From the NCBI GenBank assembly GCA_038125725.1, contig JAYPEK010000011.1, positions 1 through 64,000 on the forward strand: DNA of 64,000 nt, in the 5' to 3' direction. This DNA is from TMED8 sp038125725. Its GTDB lineage: Bacteria; Pseudomonadota; Alphaproteobacteria; Rhodospirillales; Casp-alpha2. The notes under the pieces were generated by a model, which was not told the origin of the DNA, did no database searches, and saw only the letters and a list, made by a program, of their open reading frames with translations. This document shows positions 1-6,798 of the stretch, in pieces. How positions within the stretch are numbered: position 1 is the stretch's first letter; every line of letters begins with the position of its first letter. A program made the translations under genes and the position numbers.

Positions 1-688
1 CGGAGCCGTACTTGAACAGGCGCGCCTCGCGCACCCAGAGGTCCATGATGCCGCCCTCGTTGACCAGGTCGTCGGCGACGGACTGGATGAAGCAGGCGTG
101 CGGCTGCGGATGCTCGTAAGACGATTCGGAACGGATCAATCGGCCGGTCTTGAAATCCACATAGTGGTGGCCCTGCGCCGGGCCGTCGATGCCGTAGGCC
201 CAGTGCAGCCCGGTATTGAACCACTGCGGCGAGTTCGGCGCCGCCAACTGCGCACAGAGCGAATAGCGCATTTCATCGAAGTAGGCGCGGGCGTCTTCCT
301 CGGAATCGAAGTAACCGCCTTTCCAGCCCCAGTAGCACCAGGTCCCGGCGAGCCGGTCGAACACCTGCTTGGCGCTGGTCTCGCCGCCGAAGCGCTGGTC
401 TTTCGGCAGTTCCTCGAGTGCTTCCTCGTCGGGCTCGGAGCGCCACAGCCAAGACGGAACGTCGTTCTCCTCGACCTTGCGGAGCTTGGCCGGCACGCCG
501 GCCTTGCGGAAGTATTTTTGCGCCAGCACGTCACAGGCCACCTGCGACCAGTCACTGGGAACTTCCATTTCATCCAACTTGAAGACGGTCGATCCGTCAG
601 GATTCTTGATTTCACTCGACGTCCTGCGGAAATCGAAAGCCGCATAGGGTGAAAGGGTGTCCTCGGTGAATTGTCGCGTGATGCGCAT
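1..688 (-). CDS. nrdJ: Vitamin B12-dependent ribonucleotide reductase, N-terminal part (cut by window edge)
   Basis: Class II ribonucleotide reductases reduce ribonucleotides to deoxyribonucleotides with adenosylcobalamin as radical source, independent of oxygen. The frame starts at ATG (complement of 686-688) and stays open to position 1, giving the first 229 residues; the rest lies left of the window. Recognised from the N-terminal region typical of the alphaproteobacterial enzyme: MRITRQFT start, then KYFRKAGVP, a W-rich segment around WCYWGWKGGYF, and SPQWFNTGLHWAYGI, which leads into the substrate-binding part. No catalytic Cys of the barrel can be checked because it is outside the window. 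The 504-base upstream gap holds two NrdR-box-like palindromes, so repression by NrdR (encoded at 39229-39690) is likely. Family assignment is confident; it rests on remembered family sequence. Confidence 0.88.
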   Translation of the reverse strand, partial: MRITRQFTEDTLSPYAAFDFRRTSSEIKNPDGSTVFKLDEMEVPSDWSQVACDVLAQKYFRKAGVPAKLRKVEENDVPSWLWRSEPDEEALEELPKDQRFGGETSAKQVFDRLAGTWCYWGWKGGYFDSEEDARAYFDEMRYSLCAQLAAPNSPQWFNTGLHWAYGIDGPAQGHHYVDFKTGRLIRSESSYEHPQPHACFIQSVADDLVNEGGIMDLWVREARLFKYGS

Positions 689-855
689 CTTGCCCCCACG
701 TTGTCTTAAAAGGGTTATATCCTCGTCGCGGAACCTTTTCGGCTCCATTCTCAGACCGCTCTTCGGCCCCTGTTGCCAAGCAAGGCGGCCCACTTTTTCA
801 GCGCTATTCGCGGTATTTAGCGCTTCAATATGTTGGTCCTGCCCAGGGTCAACAG

Positions 856-871
856 CTACAAAATGTAGAGC
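856..871. promoter_or_regulatory. Candidate NrdR box (distal, weaker)
   Basis: The 16-base element ctacaaaatgtagagc matches the NrdR-box consensus ACACwAwATmTwGTGT at 11 of 16 positions. Its centre (863.5) is 42 bases from the centre of the stronger box at 898-913, which is four helical turns. Paired boxes in helical phase are the known arrangement for NrdR. Confidence 0.55.
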
Positions 872-897
872 ATCGAAATTTTGTCCGCAACAGGAAA

Positions 898-913
898 ATA
901 CTATATCTAGCGT
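898..913. promoter_or_regulatory. Candidate NrdR box (stronger)
   Basis: The element atactatatctagcgt matches the NrdR-box consensus (ACACTATATCTAGTGT form) at 14 of 16 positions. It lies about 210 bases upstream of the nrdJ start. The nrdR gene itself is in this window at 39229-39690, so the regulator is present in the genome. Confidence 0.7.
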
Positions 914-1192
914 AATATTTATCCCCAAAACGCTTTATTTTGTGTTAATTCGCAGGTGCCGCGAATCGTTGGATTCCTTGGCGCGAATCGGAATTCGCGG
1001 GTCCCGCCGGCGGGGGTGTCCGGGATTTGCAAGCCGGCACAAGGGCTTGGCCGACGCCCTATATCTTGTGGCCGGCGGCGAGGGGGGCAGGGCGCGAACC
1101 GCTGGACGCCAGCGGGCTTGGATGCCATAGTTCCGCCAACATCGGATGCTATCGCCCGCAAGGGCAGTTCGCGACGAAAACGGGATCGGCAC

Positions 1193-1549
1193 ATGGATAT
1201 CGGCACCATCATCTTCACCTGGTTCAACGGCGAACTCGTCGGTACCGACGAGTATGGCAACCGTTACTACCGCTCCAAGACCAAGAAGCGCTGGGGGCGC
1301 GAGCAGCGCTGGTGCCTGTTCAAGGGCGCGAAGGATTCGTCCAAGGTGCCGGCGGAATGGCATGCCTGGCTGCACCATACGGTGGCGGAGCCGCTGACCC
1401 AGATGTCGGCGCAGCCGAAACCCTGGCAGAAACCGCACGAAGCCAACCTGACCGGCACGGCAGGAGCCTACCGGCCGGCGGGACACGCCTATAGGGGGGG
1501 CGCGCGCGCGGCGGCGACCGGCGACTACGAGGCCTGGACGCCGGAATGA
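1193..1549 (+). CDS. NADH:ubiquinone oxidoreductase 17.2 kDa subunit family (NDUFA12)
   Basis: Accessory subunit of respiratory complex I, shared by mitochondria and alphaproteobacteria and absent from most other bacteria. The 118-residue product shows the family signature near the N-terminus: VGTDEYGNRYYRSK, then RRW-type residues (KRWGREQRWCLFKG), and the W-rich stretch VPAEWHAWLHH. The tail (about 75-118) contains PWQKPHEANLTGT, also usual. Start is the ATG before DIGTIIFTWFNGE; the open frame extends upstream to 956 but that part has no family similarity. The next gene, an MCE protein, follows after 32 bases, and the order NDUFA12, mlaD-like, DUF2155, aat, accC, accB recurs in alphaproteobacteria. 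The protein may act in complex I assembly or stability rather than catalysis. Confidence 0.88.
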   Translation: MDIGTIIFTWFNGELVGTDEYGNRYYRSKTKKRWGREQRWCLFKGAKDSSKVPAEWHAWLHHTVAEPLTQMSAQPKPWQKPHEANLTGTAGAYRPAGHAYRGGARAAATGDYEAWTPE

Positions 1550-1581
1550 GGTTGCCGGCTGGGCGAGAGGCGTAAGCCGCG

Positions 1582-2070
1582 ATGGCGCGTGAAGTCCAAG
1601 AAATCGTGATCGGAGCGTTGACGGTGCTGGCCCTGGCGGCGGTGCTGGTGTTCATGAATGCCCGCTCGGAGCCGCTGGCGGCGACGTCGGGGTTGGTGGT
1701 GCAGGCCAAGTTCAACAAGGTCGATGGGCTCGCCGACGGCGCCGAGGTGCGCATGGGCGGCATCGCCATCGGCAAGGTCGTCGACATGAAGTTGGACAAG
1801 CAATACCGCGCGGTGATCACGCTGCGCTTCGACGACCCGGTCAAGCTGCCGAAGGATTCGTCGGCCTCGATCCATACCGACGGGCTGTTCGGCTCCAAGT
1901 TCGTGGTGCTGGAACCGGGCGCCGAGGAGGCGCCGCTGAAGACGGGCGACGTGATTTCCTATACCCAGGATGCCCTGGTGGTCAGCGACCTGCTGGAGCT
2001 GATCATCTCGGAAGGCAAGATCGCGCGCGCCGGCGGTGACGCCGGCGAGAAAGCCAGCACGGCGCAATAG
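1582..2070 (+). CDS. MCE-domain (MlaD-like) lipid-transport protein, first of two
   Basis: MlaD-type proteins are the membrane-anchored periplasmic substrate-binding part of an ABC system that moves phospholipids between outer and inner membranes; MlaD forms hexameric rings. The 162-residue product has one N-terminal membrane anchor (about 9-26, IGALTVLALAAVLVFMN) and a single MCE domain (about 38-120) with FNKVDGLADGAEVRMGGI and the later FGSKFVVLEPG. The C-terminal tail after 130 is short, so there is no long coiled coil as in PqiB or Mce proteins. It is followed 23 bases later by a paralogue. No ATPase or permease of an Mla system is present here, so the partners must be encoded elsewhere. 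Confidence 0.85.
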   Translation: MAREVQEIVIGALTVLALAAVLVFMNARSEPLAATSGLVVQAKFNKVDGLADGAEVRMGGIAIGKVVDMKLDKQYRAVITLRFDDPVKLPKDSSASIHTDGLFGSKFVVLEPGAEEAPLKTGDVISYTQDALVVSDLLELIISEGKIARAGGDAGEKASTAQ

Positions 2071-2093
2071 GAAGACAGGCGGAGAGGGCAGAG

Positions 2094-2552
2094 ATGGGAC
2101 GCAATGCGGTCGAGACGGTTCTGGGCGCGGTGGTGCTTCTGGTGGCGGGCATGTTCGTGTTCTTCGCCTACGGCACGGCGCAGGTGAAGGGCGTCAGTGG
2201 CTACGAGGTGCGCGCCAACTTCTTCAAGGTCGGCGGCCTGACCGCCGGTTCCGACGTGCGCATCAACGGCATCAAGGTCGGCACCGTGTCGTCCAGTACG
2301 CTCGATACCAAGACCTTCGAGGCGGTCGTGCTGATGTCGATCTCGCCCGAAGTGAAATTGCCGGTCGACACGATCGCCGGTATCGGCTCCGAGGGCATCG
2401 TCGGCGGTAAGTACGTGCGGCTCGAACCCGGCAGCGCGGGCGAATTCGTCGAGGCCGGTGGCGCGCTCAAGAAAACCAAGGATTACCGCTCGCTGGAGGA
2501 CCAGGTGGGCGAGATCATCTTCCTCGCCACCGGCGGTCCCAACAAGCAATGA
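2094..2552 (+). CDS. mlaD: MCE-domain (MlaD-like) lipid-transport protein, second of two
   Basis: Paralogue of the upstream gene: one N-terminal membrane helix (about 7-24) and one MCE domain (about 38-118) with FFKVGGLTAGSDVRINGIKVG and GIVGGKYVRLEPG. This copy resembles classical MlaD most closely, including the C-terminal stretch SLEDQVGEIIFLA expected in the central hydrophobic channel. A strong ribosome binding site (ggagagggcagag) precedes the ATG. The stop codon overlaps the start of the DUF2155 gene (ATGA, 2549-2552), indicating translational coupling. Likely role is inner-membrane substrate binding in retrograde phospholipid transport; two tandem copies might form a mixed ring, which is inference. 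Confidence 0.87.
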   Translation: MGRNAVETVLGAVVLLVAGMFVFFAYGTAQVKGVSGYEVRANFFKVGGLTAGSDVRINGIKVGTVSSSTLDTKTFEAVVLMSISPEVKLPVDTIAGIGSEGIVGGKYVRLEPGSAGEFVEAGGALKKTKDYRSLEDQVGEIIFLATGGPNKQ

Positions 2553-3019
2553 CGCTGGCGCCGAGGTTCCTGGCGCCGCTTGTCGTCGCCGGCGCGGCGG
2601 CGTTGGCGACGGGGGAGGCCGCGGCCCAGCCCCATGAGACGGCCATCCTGCAGGCGCTGGACAAGGTGACGGCGCGGGTTTCCACCATCAAGGCGCCGGT
2701 GGGCCAGGCAATTCGCTTCGGCACGCTCGAGGTCATCGTCCGCCATTGCGACAAGCGCCCGCCCGAGGAAACGCCGGAAAGCTCCGCCTTTCTCGATATC
2801 TGGGAAGTGCGGCCCGGCGAGGCCGCCGTCAGCCTGTTCCGTGGCTGGATGTTCGCCTCGAGCCCGGCGCTGAGCGCGCTCGAGCATCCGGTCTACGACA
2901 TTTGGGTGCTGGAATGCGGCGGCAAGCCGCTCTCTGGCGATGCGCCCGTGCCGCAGCCGGGCGGCGCGGCGCCGAAACTGCCGGATCTGCAGCAGCTATT
3001 TAAGAATAAAAATAACTGA
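2549..3019 (+). CDS. DUF2155 family secreted protein
   Basis: A 156-residue protein of unknown function found in alphaproteobacteria, often beside mlaD and aat as here. It has a signal-peptide-like N-terminus (hydrophobic to about residue 24, then AAAQP). The body contains the usual pattern: KVTARVSTIKAPVG, a region LEVIVRHCDKRPPEETPES, and SGWMF-like segment FRGWMFASSPALSALEHPVYD followed by WVLECG. The paired cysteines (RHC and LEC) could form a disulfide in the periplasm. The C-terminus is Pro/Gly-rich with a lysine/asparagine tail. No enzymatic motif is visible. Coupled to mlaD by a 4-base overlap, which suggests an envelope role. Confidence 0.82.
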   Translation: MTLAPRFLAPLVVAGAAALATGEAAAQPHETAILQALDKVTARVSTIKAPVGQAIRFGTLEVIVRHCDKRPPEETPESSAFLDIWEVRPGEAAVSLFRGWMFASSPALSALEHPVYDIWVLECGGKPLSGDAPVPQPGGAAPKLPDLQQLFKNKNN

Positions 3020-3032
3020 AATAAAGTTGAAT

Positions 3033-3060
3033 ATAGATTAACTAAAAATTGTTAATCTAT
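3033..3060. terminator. AT-rich inverted repeat between convergent genes
   Basis: A perfect 10-base inverted repeat (atagattaac, 3033-3042, with gttaatctat, 3051-3060) around an 8-base A/T loop. It sits at the convergent ends of the DUF2155 gene (stop at 3019) and aat, and overlaps the aat stop codon. The stem is unusually AT-rich for this GC-rich genome. It may act as a bidirectional terminator or RNA end-protector; it is not a classical GC-stem plus U-tract terminator. Confidence 0.45.
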
Positions 3061-3722
3061 TGATTTAAAACAGATTCTAGTGCCGCATCCCATTCCCCGC
3101 CGCTGGCGGCGGCGGGAAACACCGCCTGGTATTTGAGCGCTTCTTCCAACTGCAGCAGGTATTCGCGCGCTGGAATTTCGATCACGCCGAATTGCGCCAG
3201 GTGATCGGTGACGAATTGCGTATCCAACAGCCGGAAACCGCCCATTTGCAGGCGCGCCACCAGGTGCACCAACGCCACCTTGGAGGCGTCGGTGGCGCGT
3301 GAGAACATGCTCTCGCCGAAAAACGCCGCCCCCAGCGAGATCCCGTAAAGCCCGCCGACCAACTTGCCGTCCAGCCAGCATTCGACGCTGTGGGCGAAGC
3401 CCATGCGATGCAGGTCGAGTACGCAGCGCTCGATATCGGGGTTGATCCAGGTGTCGCGGCGGGTTTTCGTCGGCCGCCCGCATTCGGCCAGCGTTTCGGC
3501 GAAGGCCTTGTTGCAATGGACTTCGAAGGTGCCGCGGCGCACCTGTTTGCGCAGGCTGCGCGGCACATGGAAGGTCTCCATCGGCAGCACGCCACGCTCG
3601 CGCGGGTCGACCCAGAATACGGTCTCCGCCTTGCGGGATTCGGCCATGGGGAAAATGCCGGCGGCGTAGGCGCGGAGCATCAGCTCCGGCGTGATTTCGG
3701 GGTTGCCGTCGCGGCGGCTCAT
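3057..3722 (-). CDS. aat: Leucyl/phenylalanyl-tRNA--protein transferase
   Basis: Transfers Leu or Phe from charged tRNA to N-terminal Arg or Lys of proteins, marking them for ClpS/ClpAP degradation (bacterial N-end rule). The 221-residue product matches the family: ITPELMLRAYAAGIFPMAE near the N-terminus, then FWVDPRERGVLPMETFHVPRSL, NPDIERCVLDLHRMGFAHSVECW, LVGGLYGISLG, FFGESMFS and LLDTQF. Start ATG (3722) overlaps the accC stop by 4 bases (ATGA), so the gene is the distal member of an accB-accC-aat unit. All conserved segments are present and the length is normal. Confidence 0.95.
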   Translation of the reverse strand: MSRRDGNPEITPELMLRAYAAGIFPMAESRKAETVFWVDPRERGVLPMETFHVPRSLRKQVRRGTFEVHCNKAFAETLAECGRPTKTRRDTWINPDIERCVLDLHRMGFAHSVECWLDGKLVGGLYGISLGAAFFGESMFSRATDASKVALVHLVARLQMGGFRLLDTQFVTDHLAQFGVIEIPAREYLLQLEEALKYQAVFPAAASGGEWDAALESVLNQ

Positions 3723-5077
3723 CCGCCGCCATCTCCGGGCGGCCGGGTGACGAAGCCCTCGAGCCAGAGGATATCGTAGTCGCCGTTGATGAAGTCGGGC
3801 GCTTCCATCAGCCGCTGGTGCAGCGGGATGGTGGTGTTGAGGCCATCGATGACGTATTCCGCCAGCGCGCGCCGCAGCCGCATCAGGCATTCGTTGCGGT
3901 TGGTGCCGTGCACGATCAGCTTGGCGATCATCGAATCGTAGTTGGGCGGCACCGTATATCCGGAATAAAGTCCGGAATCGATCCGCACCCCGAGCCCGCC
4001 CGGCGCATGGTAATCGCCGACACGGCCAGGCGACGGCACGAAGGTTTCCGGGTGTTCGGCGTTGATGCGGCATTCGATGGCGTGGCCGTTGAAATCGATC
4101 TCGTCTTGCTTGAAACCCAAAGGCGCGCCGCCGGCGACGCGGATCATCTCGCGCACCAGATCGAGCCCGCAGATCATCTCGGTCACCGGATGCTCGACCT
4201 GCAAACGCGTGTTCATCTCGATGAAATAGAATTTGCCGTCCTCATAGAGGAACTCCACCGTGCCGACGCTGCGATAGCCGATACGCCTGACCGCGTCCGC
4301 CACCACCTGGCCGATCTCGGCGCGTTCGGCGGCGTTGAGCGCCGGCGAGGGGGCTTCCTCCAGCAGTTTCTGATGGCGGCGCTGCAAGGAGCAGTCGCGC
4401 TCGCCCAGGTGCACCACGTTACCGTGGTGGTCGGCCAGGATCTGCACCTCGATGTGGCGCGGCTGGCCGAGGAACTTCTCCAGGTAGACGGCGCCGTTGC
4501 CGAAGGCTTTTTCGGCTTCCGTGCTGGCGACGCTGAAGGCGCTGTCGATCTCGGCGGCGCTCATGGCCACCTTCATGCCGCGCCCGCCGCCGCCGGCGGA
4601 AGCCTTGATCAGCACCGGATAACCGATGTCCTGGGCGATGCGGCGCGCGTCCTCGACACTGGTGACCTCGCCGTCGGAGCCCGGCACCACGGGAATGCCG
4701 GCTTCCTGCACCGCCTGCTTGGCGGCGATCTTGTCGCCCATGAGACGGATGTGGTCGGGCGAGGGGCCGATGAAGGTGAAGCCGTGCTCCTCGACCATGG
4801 CGGCGAAGTCGGCGTTTTCCGACAGGAAGCCGTAGCCCGGATGGATGGCGTCGGCGTTGGAAACGGTCGCCGCCGACAAAAGTGCGTGGGTGTTCAGATA
4901 GCTCTCGCTCGCCGCGGCCGGGCCGATGCAGATGCTTTCGTCGGCGAGGCGCACGTGCATGGCGTCGTCGTCGGCGGTGGAATGCACGGCCACCGTCTTG
5001 ATGCCCATCTCGCGGCAGGCGCGCAGGATCCTGAGCGCGATTTCTCCCCGGTTGGCGATCAGCACCTTTTCGATCAT
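3719..5077 (-). CDS. accC: Acetyl-CoA carboxylase, biotin carboxylase subunit
   Basis: ATP-dependent carboxylation of biotin on AccB, first half-reaction of acetyl-CoA carboxylase in fatty-acid synthesis. The 452-residue product begins MIEKVLIANRGEIALRI, the standard N-terminal biotin-carboxylase domain. The ATP-grasp region has the glycine-rich KASAGGGGRGMK loop, followed by EKF, HVEVQ-type segment (HIEVQILADHHGN), ERDCSLQRRHQK and FIEMNTRLQVEHPVTE with the catalytic residues. The C-terminal domain contains ECRINAE. It lies 40 bases after accB and is coupled to aat downstream. Confidence 0.98.
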   Translation of the reverse strand: MIEKVLIANRGEIALRILRACREMGIKTVAVHSTADDDAMHVRLADESICIGPAAASESYLNTHALLSAATVSNADAIHPGYGFLSENADFAAMVEEHGFTFIGPSPDHIRLMGDKIAAKQAVQEAGIPVVPGSDGEVTSVEDARRIAQDIGYPVLIKASAGGGGRGMKVAMSAAEIDSAFSVASTEAEKAFGNGAVYLEKFLGQPRHIEVQILADHHGNVVHLGERDCSLQRRHQKLLEEAPSPALNAAERAEIGQVVADAVRRIGYRSVGTVEFLYEDGKFYFIEMNTRLQVEHPVTEMICGLDLVREMIRVAGGAPLGFKQDEIDFNGHAIECRINAEHPETFVPSPGRVGDYHAPGGLGVRIDSGLYSGYTVPPNYDSMIAKLIVHGTNRNECLMRLRRALAEYVIDGLNTTIPLHQRLMEAPDFINGDYDILWLEGFVTRPPGDGGG

Positions 5078-5117
5078 GGCGTGCCCGAACCCAGCAAGTT
5101 TTCCAATCGCCCCCGGA

Positions 5118-5588
5118 TCACTCGATGATCGCCAACGGTTCGCCGTATTCGACCGGCGTCTCGTTTTCCACCAGGATTCGCGTCACCCGTCCGGCGCGCG
5201 GCGACGAGATCGGGTTGAACACCTTCATCGCCTCGACCAGGAACAGGGTCTGGCCTTCCTTGACCTCGTCGCCGACCTGGACGAAGGCGGGTGAGGCCGG
5301 GTCGGGCGATGTATAGACGACGCCGACCATGGGCGACGCGATGGCGCCCGGATGCTGCGACAGGTCCGGTTCCGGCGCCGCTTCCGGCGCGCCCGCCGGG
5401 GAAATCCCCGCCGGCGCCGGGGCGGCGGGCGCCGCGCCGACGGAATGCACGGCGGTCAATTGCTTGGCGACGCGCACGGAAAGGCCGTCCTGGGCGTATT
5501 CGATTTCGCTCAGCCCGGTCTCGTTGAGGAGTGCTGCGAGGCTGCGGACCAGATCTTCGTCGATGGAGGTTTTCGGGGGTTTTGCCAT
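5118..5588 (-). CDS. accB: Acetyl-CoA carboxylase, biotin carboxyl carrier protein
   Basis: Carries biotin between biotin carboxylase (AccC) and carboxyltransferase. The 156-residue protein has an N-terminal helical segment (about 1-45), an Ala/Pro-rich linker (about 50-75), and a biotinyl domain (about 80-156) with the acceptor lysine in EAMKVFN, preceded by SPMVGVVY. Start was set at the ATG before AKPPKTSID, with an AGGGAAA-type ribosome binding site; the frame is open 60 bases further upstream but without similarity. In many alphaproteobacteria aroQ precedes accB; here it does not, and thiSG lies divergently upstream instead. Confidence 0.96.
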   Translation of the reverse strand: MAKPPKTSIDEDLVRSLAALLNETGLSEIEYAQDGLSVRVAKQLTAVHSVGAAPAAPAPAGISPAGAPEAAPEPDLSQHPGAIASPMVGVVYTSPDPASPAFVQVGDEVKEGQTLFLVEAMKVFNPISSPRAGRVTRILVENETPVEYGEPLAIIE

Positions 5589-5796
5589 GGTTTCCCTGGT
5601 GTCTTTTGTTCGGCGTGCCGCATGGGCACCCTGTTTGAAACGGCGCACCTATCATGCCGGTGGGGCATCCAAAGGTCTAGCGGTTCGTGGTTGAACGCGC
5701 CGCCGCCTGGCTTCATAATCCCCCGGATCGGCGCCGGAAAAATGGCGGAAACCCAGGGAATTCAAGACAAACCATCCGAAACCGGAGACCTTAGAC

Positions 5797-6798
5797 ATGC
5801 GCTTGACCATCAACGGAGAAGAACGGACATTCGAAGCCCCTTTGACGGTGGCGCAACTGCTGGGCCGAATCGGCCTGGACGCGCGCAAGGTGGCGGTCGA
5901 GCGCAACCGTGAAATCGTGCCCAAGTCGACCTACGACGGCGTCGGCCTGATCGAGGGCGATCAGTTGGAGATCGTGCATTTCATTGGCGGCGGCGCCCCC
6001 GACGCGGCGGCCGCCGACACCGATGGGGACGAGGACCTGCTGGAGATCGCCGGCCACACCTTCCGTTCGCGCCTGATCATCGGTACTGGCAAGTACGTGG
6101 ACTACGAGACCAACCTGGCGGCGGCGGAAGCCGCCGGCGTCGAGATGGTCACGGTGGCGGTGCGCCGGGTCAACCTGGACGATCCGTCGCAGCCGATGCT
6201 GACCGACTTCCTCGACCCCAAGCGCTTCACTTACCTGCCCAACACCGCCGGCTGCTTCACCACCGACGACGCGCTACGCACGCTGCGCCTGGCGCGCGAG
6301 GCCGGCGGCTGGGACCTGGTCAAGCTAGAGATCCTGGGCGAGCAGAAGACGCTCTATCCGCAGATCGTGGAAACCCTGGAAGCCACCGAAATCCTGACCA
6401 AGGAAGGCTTCAAGGTGATGGCCTACTGCTCCGACGATCCGATCATGTGCAAGCGCATCGAGAACGCCGGCGCCGTGGCGATCATGCCGCTGGGCGCGCC
6501 GATCGGGTCCGGCCTCGGTATTCAGAACCCGGTCAACATCCGCCTCATCGTCGAACAAACGCAAGTGCCGGTGATCGTCGATGCCGGCGTCGGCACCGCG
6601 TCCGATGCGGCCATCGCCATGGAACTCGGCTGCGACGGGGTGCTGATGAATACCGCCGTCGCCGAAGCCAAGGATCCGGTGCTGATGGCCAAGGCCATGA
6701 AGCATGCGGTGGAGGCCGGACGCGCCGCCTATCGGGCCGGGCGCATGCCGAAGAAGCTCTACGCCGATCCCTCGTCGCCGCTGGCGGGGCTCATCTAA
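5797..6798 (+). CDS. thiSG: Sulfur carrier ThiS fused to thiazole synthase ThiG
   Basis: Combines two thiamine-thiazole functions. Residues 1-66 are a ThiS-like ubiquitin fold (MRLTINGEER to VHFIGGG). Residues about 78-333 are ThiG, which condenses deoxyxylulose phosphate, dehydroglycine and ThiS thiocarboxylate into the thiazole; its Schiff-base lysine is K176 in DLVKLEILGE, followed by CSDDP, NAGAVAIMPLGAPIGSG and DAGVGTASDAA. The ThiS di-glycine, normally a free C-terminus that is adenylated and thiocarboxylated, is internal here (64-66) and followed by a short acidic Ala-rich linker. Such fusions are annotated in other bacteria; maturation would need cleavage or another mechanism. No TPP-riboswitch-like sequence is visible upstream. 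Its stop overlaps that of the convergent kinase gene. No other thiazole gene is adjacent; thiL is at 43.5 kb. Confidence 0.93.
   Translation: MRLTINGEERTFEAPLTVAQLLGRIGLDARKVAVERNREIVPKSTYDGVGLIEGDQLEIVHFIGGGAPDAAAADTDGDEDLLEIAGHTFRSRLIIGTGKYVDYETNLAAAEAAGVEMVTVAVRRVNLDDPSQPMLTDFLDPKRFTYLPNTAGCFTTDDALRTLRLAREAGGWDLVKLEILGEQKTLYPQIVETLEATEILTKEGFKVMAYCSDDPIMCKRIENAGAVAIMPLGAPIGSGLGIQNPVNIRLIVEQTQVPVIVDAGVGTASDAAIAMELGCDGVLMNTAVAEAKDPVLMAKAMKHAVEAGRAAYRAGRMPKKLYADPSSPLAGLI

Larger units (their letters stand above)
689..1192. other. Noncoding divergent regulatory region between nrdJ and the NDUFA12 gene
   Basis: About 500 bases without a convincing gene. The part nearest nrdJ (roughly 700-955) is clearly more AT-rich than the flanks and contains two NrdR-box-like palindromes. 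A third similar sequence lies at 1056-1071 on the NDUFA12 side. Frames that cross the region lack a ribosome binding site and composition typical of the neighbours. No riboswitch or RNA gene was recognised. Confidence 0.6.

Noticed and set aside
3818..5128. A 436-codon plus-strand frame opposite accC
   Set aside because: Antisense shadow of accC, with typical His/Asp/Gly/Arg composition.
5589..5796. TPP riboswitch upstream of thiSG
   Set aside because: No conserved thi-box sequence or matching stems could be seen in the 208-base gap.
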